DNA of 64,000 nucleotides from Siphonodentalium dalli (Eukaryota; Mollusca; Scaphopoda; Gadilida; Siphonodentaliidae). Both the position numbers and the translations under genes were made by a program. The stretch covers positions 161,249,043 to 161,313,042 of the forward strand of contig CP136069.1 of the NCBI GenBank assembly GCA_032622095.1, written 5' to 3'. Under the pieces are notes generated by a model, which worked only from the letters and a program-made list of their open reading frames with translations, did no database searches and was not told where the DNA came from. This document shows, one piece after another, positions 46,900-57,800 of this stretch (its first letter is position 1; every line of letters starts with the position of its first letter).

Positions 46900-47117
46900 T
46901 TTAGTTCAGTGAATATGTCGTTTGGAGTTTCCTTTTTAACTTTTCCAATGTTTGTCTTCTTCGCTCTTCCTTCTTTTATCTCTTTAACTTTTATCTTCTT
47001 AGCTCCGGGTTTCCTTATAAGTTTTTCAGGTTTCGCTTCAGTCTTGGGTAGGTCCTTCGAGTCATCGTAGGGTACATATTTATTAAGATCAAAGTCATAA
47101 TAGTGCGGAGTCCCCAT
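46896..47117 (-). CDS. Lysine-rich small protein of the Polinton-like relic
   Basis: The 73 codons begin MGTPHYYDFDLNKYVPYDDS and continue with a strongly basic stretch rich in IKVKEIKEG and KKTNIGKVKK, ending TPNDIFTELK. The frame overlaps the end of the conserved-protein fragment upstream and the small ORF downstream. A short tyrosine/aspartate head with a basic tail suggests a DNA-binding, core-protein-like role in the virion, but this is inference. It has no stops or shifts. Confidence 0.5.
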   Translation of the reverse strand: MGTPHYYDFDLNKYVPYDDSKDLPKTEAKPEKLIRKPGAKKIKVKEIKEGRAKKTNIGKVKKETPNDIFTELK

Positions 47118-47226
47118 TCCGGCTAAAGTTCAAAGTGTACTCTGAAGTAGTAATTTTTATATACGCCAAAATACCATCCAAGACGTATACCCTTATAAAC
47201 TGCGGGTCAGTCCTAGTAACGCGCAC
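47100..47226 (-). pseudogene. C-terminal fragment of the conserved Polinton protein
   Basis: The minus frame reads VRVTRTDPQFIRVYVLDGIL and TTSEYTLNFSRN before a stop near 47,093. It is homologous to VHITRTDLIRLYILDGNL in the fused frame of relic 1, so the two relics belong to one family. Here the C-terminus is natural (…YTLNFSRN). In relic 1 the corresponding point passes into capsid sequence. The N-terminal part is replaced by the GC-rich hairpin region. Confidence 0.65.
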
Positions 47227-47600
47227 GTCAACGCCGCCGGCGGTGGCGGCGGCGGCAAACGCTGCCGGCGTTTGCGGCGGCGGAGTATGCGGCGGCGGCG
47301 GCTGTTGTTGTAGTAGTTGTTGATACAAATGTCAATGCAATTATGAGTGATTTCAATATGCACTCTCTATTGTATAGGTAAACAATTGGCGCGGCGGCAG
47401 TGAGGGGGTGAGGGGGCCGCACGCGCGCCAATTGTTTACCTATACAATAGAGTGTGCATATTGAAATCACTCATAATTGCACTGACATTTGTATCAACAA
47501 CTACTACAACAACAGTCGCCGCCGCCGCCGCCGCCACCGCCGCCGCCGCCGCATACTCCGCCGCCGCAAACGCCGGCGGCGTTGACGTGCGCGTTACTAG
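47213..47600. repeat. GC-rich head-to-head hairpin at the centre of relic 2
   Basis: Left arm 47,213-47,393 and right arm 47,424-47,600 are near-perfect reverse complements. The 30-nt loop between them is itself not palindromic (GGCAGTGAGGGGGTGAGGGG). The inner arms carry TGTATAGGTAAACAATTGGC and the outer arms a (GCC)n tract. Arms of about 180 bp with a short asymmetric loop resemble a fused pair of viral or transposon ends. Confidence 0.9.
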
Positions 47601-48648
47601 TTGTACTCGATGACTTGATGCAAACTTCATCAAAAGACCAGAGAGTTAATGATTTACATTCCGAAGGAAGTCACCATTTGAACTTATCTTTGATAAGTTT
47701 GAACCAGAATTTCTACTACAACAAAGATCCGACGCAACGACGAAATTGTCAATATTTGGTATTGTTCAATAATCCAATTGACAAGGGTTTAATTTCAACA
47801 TTATCAAGACAGATGTATCCTGAATGCCCTCAGCGTATGATGCGAGAGTTTTCGGAAGCGACGAGTGAACCGTACGGTTACCTACTGGTGGATTTAAAAG
47901 CCGCAACCCCGGACACATTACGGCTGCGACAGAATGTGCTAAAAGAGGACACGAACCAACATATGGGTGAATGGAATGGCATGAAATATAATCTCCATAA
48001 GGACAGCGAGCACCCAGATGAACAGAATGTGGTGAAATGTGATGACAACAATAGCCCGGATCAACGGAATGAGATGAAATATGATGACAGAGATCTCCCT
48101 GGTCAACGGGAGTGCATGACATATAATTATATTGTGCCCCAGGGTCAACATAATGGCTATACTAAGGACATAAGGACACCTGGTGAGATCAATGAAATTA
48201 ATAAAGAAAACCATAAAAACATAGGCAGTCGAGAAGACATGTCGTACCCTTGCAATGACTGTGGGCTTTTGTTCGAAGATCAGCATGATGTCCAGAGACA
48301 CGTAAAAAACTGGTGTCAAGAAAATAAGTTAAAACGAAAATTAACTGAGGACACGGATGATAGTCAGAATAAGAAAATTAAATCGAATGAAGATGAATAC
48401 TTCAAAAGTTTGTGTGATGAGAGTAGAGATAAAGCACAAGAATCATGGAGTGATAACGTGGAAACGTATATGGAAAATGGCTCGACAGAAAAAGAGGCAA
48501 AAGTACAAGCTGACAAGGACCTTAAAAGTACAGATTTTAAAACTGAAGGCATGAGGCTATTTATGAATGTTTAATGCTTGGACAATAATAAATATGTGGC
48601 TGCGAAATGGTACTCTGCACAACAGTGTCATGGATAAAGTGGAGAAAT
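47597..48648 (+). pseudogene. Inverted, internally deleted copy of the packaging ATPase
   Basis: Starting at the Walker B strand (LVVLDDLMQTSSKD), this copy is nearly identical to the reverse complement of 46,208-45,166. It lacks the N-terminal finger and Walker A, so it cannot bind ATP normally. The open frame at 47,489-48,574 is a chance fusion of hairpin sequence (poly-proline) to this fragment. It keeps the finger CNDCGLLFEDQHDVQRH in frame and has no 8-nt or 1-nt deletion, but it has its own extra base near 48,573 that cuts off the acidic tail. Homology ends at 48,648. Confidence 0.88.
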
Positions 48649-48844
48649 TCGGCTGCAGACAATACAAAACGGACAACATTTTGAAATGTAACCAGGCTTC
48701 AAACTCATCTTATCCAAGAAAAACTCTGGTTACATAAGAAATTTGTGTATAAGGTGTACGCGCATTTGTTGCGTTAAAAACCAAAGGTCCCAAGTCAAGG
48801 TCCAAATCCCCAACACACTGATGTGAGGTTTAACTCCATCTACA

Positions 48845-49327
48845 TACAGTAATGTCCAAAGTAATTGATCACTTAATCACAGCAAATTTGTGTGTATTTT
48901 TTCATGATTCTAAATCCTGAAAAATTACCCATAATTATGCTGTGGTTAAAGGGTCAATTACTTTGGGCATTACTGTAACCAATATAAGGATTTGAGGTTT
49001 AATGATAACTCAATCATCATACAGTAATGTTCAAAACAATTGACCACTTGACCACAACAGAATAATGGGTAATTTGTCAGGATTGTAAATGCTGAAAAAA
49101 TACCCATAATTCTGCTGTGGTTAAGTGGTCAATTACTTTGGGCATTACTGTAACCAATATAAGGATTTGAGGTTCAATGATAACTCTATCCTCATACAGT
49201 AATGTTTACAGTAATTGACCACTTGACCACAGCAAAATTATTGGTAAATTTTCAGGATTTCAAATCCTGAAAAATTACCAATAATTATGATGTGGTTAAG
49301 TGGTCAATTACTTTGGGCATTACTGTA
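48845..49327. mobile_element. Three tandem Tc1/mariner-like palindromic MITEs
   Basis: Copies at 48,845-48,977, 49,020-49,152 and 49,195-49,327 are each 133 bp. Each starts TACAGTAATG and ends CATTACTGTA, and each folds on itself almost completely (GTAATTGACCACTT near one end, AAGTGGTCAATTAC near the other). TA at both ends is the expected target of the Tc1/mariner superfamily. The copies are separated by exactly 42 bp, and that spacer (GGATTTGAGGTTTAATGA) is also repeated, so a 175-bp unit has been tandemly amplified. No transposase is present. Confidence 0.82.
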
Positions 49328-51110
49328 ACCATTACAATGATGTGAGGTTTAATGAGAACTCCATCCACATAACTAATAGTTATGTGTGAAAATTAAAACA
49401 AAACAAAATAACTTCCATGATGGCGTCCAATATGGACTGCCTAATTCTGCTCCAAAACATGTATATTGAATATATGGATGTTTATTGGGGGAAACCGATT
49501 ATTTCAATGATATTTTCAAGCATATATGCACATTTAATGAGCCAACAATTGGAATCCCAACAGAGAAGATTGGCGTGGGTCCCTTGCGCGATCTGTCCAT
49601 CGAAAACTATTTAGACATCTCAAGACACGTATGACCCAATAACTTAATATACAGAATAGATACATCTATTGCCAGAGTGACTAATATTTATATTTGTTAC
49701 AATGAGGTCAAATAGTTGCGAAGCCAGCACCACAATTCTTTTCCTCCATAGTAAATCTTAAAACAACTTCTAAAGAATTATTAATTCTTCTTATATTTGG
49801 TATGAAGCGTCCTTGGTTAACTGGAGTTCAGATTTGATAACATAACGTCACCAAGTTAATTACTTGCGAAGCCACAGCCATAACTATTTCCCTCCATAGT
49901 AATTCTCAAAACAACTTCTTAAGAACAATTGACCAGTTCAGTCGGAAGAGCCACGGTCAATGATTTTTTAAAAACCAAATGTTACATTTAAATTATTGCT
50001 TTATTTAAACAAAAACAAAAAATTAAATGAGAAAATTTACTTTTACAACTTGCTAAATTTTATCTTTTAATTATTTCATTTAAATTTTAGTATTTACAGT
50101 ACACTATGCCCAAATCTTTATAATCTGTTGAGTGACCCCACAGTCGTTTACTTTGTTTGTAATAATTTGAAGGATTACTTGTTTAAACGCAATTGTTATC
50201 AAAATATTTTATGTATTTTTTATAATTTCTATTTACATGTAATACTATAATCTTGGTGGCGTTACCATTTCTGACTATGGTTTTCTTGTTTTAAGCTGCT
50301 AGACGACTTCGTCCATGTCAACGGCTCTGTGCGTTCAGAGCTTGTCTCCCTGTGGTCAGACATAGCCGCAATGATCGGGTTGTCAGCGGACACATATTAC
50401 ACGGTCTTTTCGATCCGTGCAAAAGGCCAAAAACACGATATTTACAGAGATTACAAGCATGTGTGTATCGACCCTTAAGCTTGTTATAGCATATATAATT
50501 TCCTCATGAGAACATTTGTATACAATGACTAAATTTTTTCTGAGATTGCTCAGCATATTGGAGATATTTTACTGTCTATCATAAGGACAATCATATAAGA
50601 ACAATTTGTAAGAAATAAGAGTTGGAAAGAGCCGTACATTTGGAGATGGAATCAACAGGTATGAAAATTGACATATATTTCATTAAAGTCGCCGTCGCGA
50701 AGTTCATATTTTACCCATTTCCCCGCTTATTAGACCAACAGAGTCGTTCTGAGAACGAAATTAATCGTCCCAAGATTAGCCGCTATCGATTCGCATTCCA
50801 GGAAACCCCCCTGGCATGCGCACAGCAGTAAACGCGAACTGCAGATTGGGTGTAATTTATTTTTGACCCGTGACGTCATTAATCACCTTGCGGCATTCTG
50901 TTGACATTGTGTTATCGAAATCGGTTTCTGCGTGGTTTTGTTTTAGTTCACAAACATGTTTCGTTTTCGTTGGAAATCGTGAATTCGGAATGTATTTATG
51001 TGTGTAATAAAATATTGAATAATACGACATGAATTATTCGCGTGGCCAAAAAAATCCGGAGTAAATTCGTACATATTTGGACGAAGTTCGTGTGTCACTG
51101 TGACTGTCAT
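49328..51110. other. Non-coding stretch
   Basis: Ordinary AT-rich DNA. A loose duplication around TTCCCTCCATAGTAA and AAAACAACTTCT lies at 49,740-49,930. I see no supported gene. Confidence 0.4.
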
Positions 51111-51114
51111 AATA

Positions 51115-51195
51115 GGACCACAGCAGATCATGCCATGAATCTCTACTCCCGTGCCGCTGGAGTAGGTATTCGTGGCATGATCTACATGTAGGTCC
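51115..51195. ncRNA. Candidate pre-miRNA-like hairpin
   Basis: Arms 51,125-51,149 and 51,159-51,183 pair over 25 positions with three mismatches, around a 9-nt loop. After a small internal loop GGACC/GGTCC pairs outside (51,115-51,119 and 51,191-51,195). Total length is about 80 nt. The size, loop and scattered mismatches suit a microRNA precursor better than a young transposon palindrome. I do not recognise a known mature sequence on either strand. Confidence 0.3.
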
Positions 51196-51699
51196 ACGGG
51201 AACTTCGAAATTTATTAACTTTCAACCTATTGTTGATATGAAATGCATGGGATACGTGACCGCTTTTGCAGATTTCTGCTTTCAAGTCCCACAAGAAGAG
51301 TACTAATTACGTTTCTGGCTGAACTATCAGAAGGGCTTCTTGGGTGGCTATGCTGTCTACGTATCTGCATGTATCATCTTTGTGAAAATGATTTTAATAT
51401 GATCAAACAGTGAAATACAGATCTATACAGTATACCATGGCTTCTTCCATTCGTTGAGTTGAAAAAGTAAATACTGGAGTGTTATTACGCTGAATAATAT
51501 AATATCTATGTTCAGGGTAAACACACCAGCCCCTCCCAAAATGGGCCGCATCCTCTGCATTGTATGGGGTTCAAGTTTTTTTTTTCAATTTTCCTCTGAC
51601 TCATTCTTTTTTATTATAATATACAAAAAGGTGACAACAATAACGACCATAAAAAACGTTTGCTTTAAAAATAGTGAACCAAAATCATTATTTTATCAT

Positions 51700-52330
51700 T
51701 TTATGCAGATTAGTTCCATACATCACCTTCTCAGGAGAAGTCTATTTCTTGCCATTTCATGACTATAAAGCAAAATAATCAATAAAACCCCCAAGATGAT
51801 TTTTTGTCATGTAGGTCCTGGACTTCTTCCCTTCCTAGCCTGGATATCTTACCCCCACACAAACCCTGACTCAAACAACATTTTCTCGGAAGAAGTTAAT
51901 TTCTCATTGTTTCGTGACTATATAAAGCAAAATAAGCAATAAAACCATGATTTTTCTCAAGTAGGCGCTGGTGTTGGGGGGGGGGGGGGTGGGGGGGGGG
52001 GGGCTACATCATGTTCTGGAATCTTCGTTTCATGACTTTATAAAGCAAAATAAGCAATGAAACCATGAGACAATTTTTTGTCATGTAGGTGCTGGGTTGT
52101 GGGTAGCTATCCAGACCTGGACATTTGAAAGAATGAAATTAAATAAAAACAAATTTAAATCTCAAGTCATTTTTCTCGCCATTTCAGGATCAAATAATCA
52201 ATTGTGTGATTAAAAAAATATGTCGCTTGGAAAAAAAAAATATTTTAATAAAAAAAAAAAGGGAATTATAAAAAAAAACATTTTTCTGGCAATTTCAGGA
52301 TCAAACTATGAAAAGTGGGGGGAAATTTGT
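51700..52330 (+). repeat. Degenerate tandem repeats (ATAAAGCAAAATAAGCAATAAAACCA)
   Basis: Four diverged units of about 140 bp share TTTC(A/G)TGACTAT, AAGCAAAATAAGCAAT, TTGTCATGTAGG and CTGACTCAAACAA. A long G run is at 51,975-52,005. Related units recur at 53,440-54,230. Confidence 0.6.
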
Positions 52331-52499
52331 CACTTGAAAATATTTTTTTTTAAAATAAAAACAAAGTTAAATGTCAAACAATTTGGCCATTCCAGAGTCA
52401 AACGTTATCAAATGAATGAAATTATTTTCAGTCATATATGGGAGATGAAGATTAGGGAGATACATTGTAACAAACTATTAAGATTTCATTCATTTATTC

Positions 52500-52840
52500 A
52501 TGCATATCTCCAGCTCGGGCAAACGAAAGCCCCTGTAATTTCCACCATCATTTGGGAAAGCATACTGAAATTACTGATGCCATTCACAACACACGATGGA
52601 AGAGGTCTGCAGTTATGCAAACCATGGTAGCCATAGCACCACCGAATAAACTGTCTATGCGATATGCCTGTATTTGTTGTGCAGAGGTCCATTAAACGGA
52701 TGACTATACTGTTGCTGGTATCCTAACCATGCAACTTCAAGTAGCCATGGGTCCAGGCACACACTCCTGAAGGGGACAGTCTCTGTGATACACTTGAAGT
52801 GTCCTTCTTCCTATGAAATCGATTTTGTCACTTCCTTTAG
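52500..52840 (-). pseudogene. P2X7-type C-terminal (intracellular) domain remnant
   Basis: The minus strand reads FRSVCLDPWLLEVAW and HNKYRHIA. After a one-base shift it reads RQFIRWCYGYHG and PLPSCVV, and in another frame FPNDGGNYRGF. This order (vCl...vl..a….Y.q, RyvAYRqf..W..G.lg...R…PsCvV..Ir..fP..dG.YtGf) is the conserved cysteine-rich domain of the P2X7 C-terminus. That domain is widespread in invertebrates as a stand-alone or transposon-associated module. At least two frame breaks show decay. No channel domain is nearby, so a mobile or duplicated module is more likely than a receptor gene. Confidence 0.6.
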
Positions 52841-53033
52841 CTTGGTCTCAACTTTTTCAATCTCATGGCAACATCTGCACTCACAGGTACATTGTAGTCT
52901 CCATCACATACATAGGTGCATGAACACCTGAAATGACAAGGGAAATACATTTATTATGGAACAACTCAGAGTTAACATTCAATTCCTCAATTTTGTTGAT
53001 GCAAACTTTGACAAATTTGTAACAAACTCGACA

Positions 53034-53234
53034 TACAGTAATGCCCTAAATAATCGACCCCTTAACCACATCAGAATTATAGGTATAGTTTCAGGATTCA
53101 GTTTGAAATATGGCTTGTGGAAATTCATCGGAAAGCTCTCATGAAGGCAACAAGTCATATTTCGGACTAAATCCTGAAAAGTTACCCACAGTTCTGCTGT
53201 GGTTAAGGGGTTGAATGTTTAGGTCATTGCTGTA
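53034..53234. mobile_element. Longer relative of the CAGTAATG MITE
   Basis: Starts TACAGTAATGCCC and ends GGTCATTGCTGTA. The inner ends are TTAACCACATCAGAATTATA and CAGTTCTGCTGTGGTTAA. About 70 bp of extra central sequence (ATATGGCTTGTGG, CATCGGAAAGCTC) separates the arms. The same central motif is at 44,880-44,930. It is a TA-flanked Tc1/mariner-like MITE. Confidence 0.7.
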
Positions 53235-53439
53235 TGTTCTGATGAATGACAGTGGGCATGCGTCTGTCCGTCCACTTGTTCTCATGGATAGATGCATCTT
53301 GGATAAGTTCCGCACAAATTTGTTATCAGAAGTTATACCTGCTGAATTGTTTACCAGGTATCTATTTCATTATCCAGTTTTGTTAATATCCTGTTTTAAA
53401 GATTCACAGCTTATACTATAGTAGTTTGTTTACCTGGTG

Positions 53440-54230
53440 TACATGATATCTCCCCCAGTGCATCCCCCCTTTTTACTATTTTCAGTCTGTCAAATGCTCA
53501 CACCCACCGAGAATTCAACATACGACAAAATATAAATGTACACGTATTAATTTATTGCTTATTTATTTTTATGTTATAGTCATTAAATGGCGATAAATTA
53601 ACATGTTACAAGTTGTTTGAGTCAGGGTTTGGGTGGAGAGGGGGGAATTAGATACCCAGGTCTGAATATCCCCCACACCCAGCATCTACATTTATAAGAG
53701 TACTAGTATATGACAAAAATAAACTAATTATGTTATTGCTTATATTGCCCTGTAATGCTATATATCCATTAAAATTTTGATTGAGTCAGGATTTGGGTTG
53801 GGAGAAATTACACAGGCCTGAATATCCCTCCCCCCCCCCCCAAAAAAAAAGAAACCAGCAGCTGCATATGAGACAAAAATATCTTATTATTTATCACTTA
53901 CATTTACCGGTATATCGCTTTATATAGTCATGAAATATATATGGCAAGAAATTAAAATTAATCGAGAAAAATTTCATTGAGTCAGGGTTTGGGGTGGGAG
54001 GGGGGAATACCGAGGCTTGAGTATCTCTCGCCTTTTCATGAGTGTATGAAGCAAAATAAGCAACTTATAAAATAATAAATTCATTTTTGTCATAAGTAGC
54101 TGCTCGGTTGGGGAGTGGGGGCGATAATAAACCCGGGTATCTTTCTCCTGCCCCAAATACTGACTCAAACAATATTTCTTGGAAAGTTAATTTCTTTCCG
54201 GTTCATGACTATATATTCAGAAATAGCATA
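53440..54230. repeat. Degenerate tandem repeats, second block
   Basis: Units with TGAGTCAGG(G/A)TTTGGG, GGGAATAC, CTGAATATCCC and ATGACAAAAATA recur three to four times. They are related to 51,700-52,330, partly in the opposite orientation. Confidence 0.55.
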
Positions 54231-54509
54231 CATTGGCATGTATAGACCAAGTTTTCTCAGCCCACAACAGCTTGGGAAATTGGTTGGGTTGATGCTGTTT
54301 TGGACCGAGAATCCGAGATGCATCCTGTTGCTCTTCTATACCAGTACCGTAACAGATTTTCATTGAAAAGACATACTACATGTACATGTATAGTACCCCG
54401 ACAGTCATGTGAACCCATGAATATAATCATCTCACTTGGACCACAATGAATCTGTCTTCAAAATGATATACAATGTACCATATACTGTTATAGAAAATAT
54501 CCACACCAA

Positions 54510-54695
54510 GATATTATCTCGACTCTCTCGAGATTTCGAGAAAAGAATCTTGAGATATTAACATATTTTCTCGAGATCATACGGCAAGATCTCAAGAAAA
54601 TATGCAGAGATCTCAAGATAATATCGCGAGATACTAGTAATATGTTCAGAGCTTGAGATGCGCATGTCAGGATCTCAAGATGTGTCGAGATAACA
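54510..54695. repeat. TATCTCGAGA-type repeat
   Basis: A patchwork of ATCTCGAGAT, TCTCAAGAAAATAT and ATCTCAAGATAATAT runs through both strands. It is self-complementary at many offsets, a simple low-complexity palindromic repeat. Confidence 0.6.
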
Positions 54696-55970
54696 ATTAA
54701 CAATAACATGTTGAATATTCAACTTTCAAGACACTTTTTTTTTCTTGGACAATGTCACAAATCAAGAGTTAGCTAATTTTTGGCAAATTATTACTTTAGC
54801 CAGTGCAAACACTGTCTCTGATTGTCATAGTACTGATACTAATAGCTGAATCCAATGTCAATCCGTGAGCAGCCATGGACTGGCAGTGGTCGAGTCCAGA
54901 ATTTCAATACATAAAAAAATTGACATTTTTAGTAAAAAAAAAATACTACTGGTATATTTTTAGACTAACATTTCGGCAGACACACAACTTTTCCTTGAAT
55001 TATATTTCATATTTCGATGTATTGAGTATGCGTAATGATTATTACACATGTCCGCTCGTATAAACGGGGTTTTAGCTAGTATTTACATCAATTTTATTTT
55101 CACATGTTTTGCCAGTGACCGCGATATTTTTAATAAGAGACGCTCAGTGACTCACCATTTTCGTACGCGATTTTCATCTCTTCGCCATCCAAGGTCTGGA
55201 TCGTTTGGTGGTCTCACACCATGGTAATTTTGTGGTAATTCCGGCTCGTGCATGTACGCTCCCGTTGTCAAATTTAAAGTGTCTTCTGACGAATCAGACG
55301 AGGAACAATCAGATCGCAAAAAATGTTTCTGTCAGTGTCAGCCATTGTGGGAAATACCCAAGGTCCTTAAGTACGTCACACGCTTTCTCGCAAATAACTG
55401 TTTCCGTCAAAATAGATAATGAGGTGAGGCATCAGGCTATCACCCAGACACACACAGTCGTAAACACTCGTATCTTTCAGACAGCGGGGGATTGTTTTCT
55501 TAAATAAGTGTGCATAACTTGATACAAATATGAATAAATGAACATATATTGAGAATTTTCGCGACGTCGACTTTAAGTAATGCAATCTTATTCTTAACCA
55601 TTACTTTTTAACCATTACAGTTTAACCTCACATTTTATTGTCTCACAACTAAGACTAGGTTTTATATTTATTTTAACCCACACGTGGGGTGCTCCTCATT
55701 AATAAAGGAGGGATGTCCAACACAACAACAACAATAATTTCAAATTTGCTTGACCCTTGGTACGTTAAACACTACATGTATATGCTGTCCTCGGTGCTTC
55801 ATATCATCAGTAAAGTTGAACTGCAAATATAATAAATAACTGTTGGCTTCTTGTCCAGTTTTAACCAAGTAATATTCAGGAAATTATATTAAAACAGTTT
55901 AGTTTTAGGAAAAGTATTGTGATGCATGGAAATTAGGATATACGAATATGGTTCTAAAGATGCAAGGAAT
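54696..55970. other. Non-coding stretch
   Basis: No repeats or genes are supported. A 100-codon frame at 55,205-55,507 shows no domain. Confidence 0.35.
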
Positions 55971-55974
55971 ACAT

Positions 55975-56655
55975 GAGAAGTCGGCCCCGCGCGAAGTCGG
56001 CCCCAAACGAAGACGGCCCCACGCGAAGTCGGTCCCAGATAAGTCGTCACCCAAATATAACAAAACCATTGATTATAATCATTCTTTAGTTATTTTATGA
56101 TATGAATTATGAAACTGATAATAATATTAATAATGACAATATAATAATAAATTCAATTAACAATTTCAATATCTGCGATCCATCGTAGTAGCTGACTTAT
56201 CAAATCATATGTAGGCATATGAGAAAACGCAGTCAACAGGCATTGTGCCGAATTATTAATTAATGTATAAAAATCGGACAGCTGGGCTAACCCTATATTA
56301 GTAGGCTACGTCTATAAATCCGAGTGAGAATAATGAGCTAATGGCTTCGTTCGCTATAAAGCAGCAATCAACAGTACATGTACATGTACTTCGCGCTTTC
56401 TTTAATTGTCTGTCGACAACTATCATTGTGAAGTTATAACTGAGCCGCAGTCCGTGACTGCCCAAAAGTGTAGCTCATTTTGTTATTACAACTAAGAAAA
56501 CATTGTGGATTTCACAATTGGCCTGCACAAAAACTATACTAAATCAATCTTGGGGACCTCAAAATTAGCCAACATAAACACTATGTCAATAAAATTAAGC
56601 CGATTTAATCCCTTCTAATCCCTTCGCATGGGGCCGTTTTCATATGGGGCCTGTT
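55975..56655. repeat. GAAGTCGGCCCC-bounded repeat
   Basis: The left side has four tandem units GCGAAGTCGGCCCC (55,977-56,035). The right side has TTCGCATGGGGCCGTTTTC and ATATGGGGCC (56,623-56,650) in the opposite sense. This suggests a MITE-like element with tandemly repeated termini, like the CCGCCCC-bounded element at 58.4-59.5 kb. I could not fix a target duplication. Confidence 0.4.
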
Positions 56656-56778
56656 AGTTTGACACCTTCAAGGACACTGCAACAGTGGTTTCGAAATTTG
56701 AATGAGCAATATAAAGGCTGTCCAGATCTTATTCAATTTAATGTTCATGGGAATCTGGATTACTTATACTATTGGGAT

Positions 56779-57800
56779 CAGGGGCGGCGGAAGCTACTAA
56801 AAAGTGGGGGGGGGGGGGCACCATTTTTTTCAAATACTACATGAATGAATTGAAAACGGTTCCAATATGCGCCAGCGCAAATATTGTTTAGTATGATGTT
56901 ATTCGTGGCTACCATTATGGAATATGGAGGTAGAAAATAAGAAAGAGTTTAAATGATGCTACTCTGCTACTCACTTATTTTTGCAGCCAATGTGTGAAAG
57001 ATGACCTATGACGTTGATACAACTTCTAAAACCTGCGTCCTTTGTCATAAATGTTATGATGAAATTAGTATACACTATATACTGTATAATCCAATTCACT
57101 CCACATACGACAACCGTTGATATCGAAGAAACAATAACCACAAGTAACTTTGAATATTAAATAACACTATAACATATATGTACACAGACACTTGCATGTA
57201 CACACTAAACTTCGTGTAGAAAATAATTATTCTAACTCTTCTTATTTCTCGGTATAAATAACGAATTAGCTGAGTTGATAAAAATCATAGTCAAGTTATT
57301 CCAATGAATACTCAGCATCAACTGATATTGTATATAGCAAGTGATCTCATATCATGAGTTTGACCACCTTGGCATGAAATTGTATACCTGCCAAGCCCAG
57401 GTTTGCACTTTTATTGAAGACACTCAAATTTAAACCTTTGATTGGTATGATGAATGTGATTTTAATTAAACAAGTTGCTGTGTCCAAGACATGGCTGTGA
57501 CGGTGCCCCCAGAAGAAATGAGCTCTACTAAGAACTTAAAGCCTGTAGTTAAATTCCCAGAGGGCAATTACTCAGACACAGTTTCAATACTGACCAAGGG
57601 ATTAACTATCTATCTTGCTAGCCATAGCCATAGTGGCATAACTGATTAGATTAAACACATTTGTCTACTAATGGAATGTTTTCTTGTGAATCAAAAATTA
57701 TTTTGTATTTAGTATTGGAAGATTATGTACCCATAATTGGGGGAAAAAGTGGGGGGCACGTGCCCCCTGTGCCCCCCCCCCCCCGGCTCCGCCGCCCCTG
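56779..57800. mobile_element. hAT non-autonomous element with 8-bp target duplication
   Basis: Left end CAGGGGCGGCGGAAGC and right end GGCTCCGCCGCCCCTG are inverted repeats. The 8-mer ATTGGGAT lies directly outside both ends (56,771-56,778 and 57,801-57,808). CAGGG-type ends with an 8-bp duplication are diagnostic of hAT. Subterminal G and C runs (GTGGGGGG… and CCCCCCCC) are mirrored as well. The 1-kb interior is AT-rich and non-coding. Confidence 0.88.

Noticed and set aside
47095-47640. Poly-proline and poly-alanine ORFs on both strands
   Set aside because: They come from (GCC)n tracts in the hairpin arms. Only the TRTD…LDG segment has homology.
47766-48319. Minus-strand ORFs of 118 and 126 codons, and equivalents at 45,496-46,039 on plus
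   Set aside because: They are antisense shadows of the packaging ATPase.
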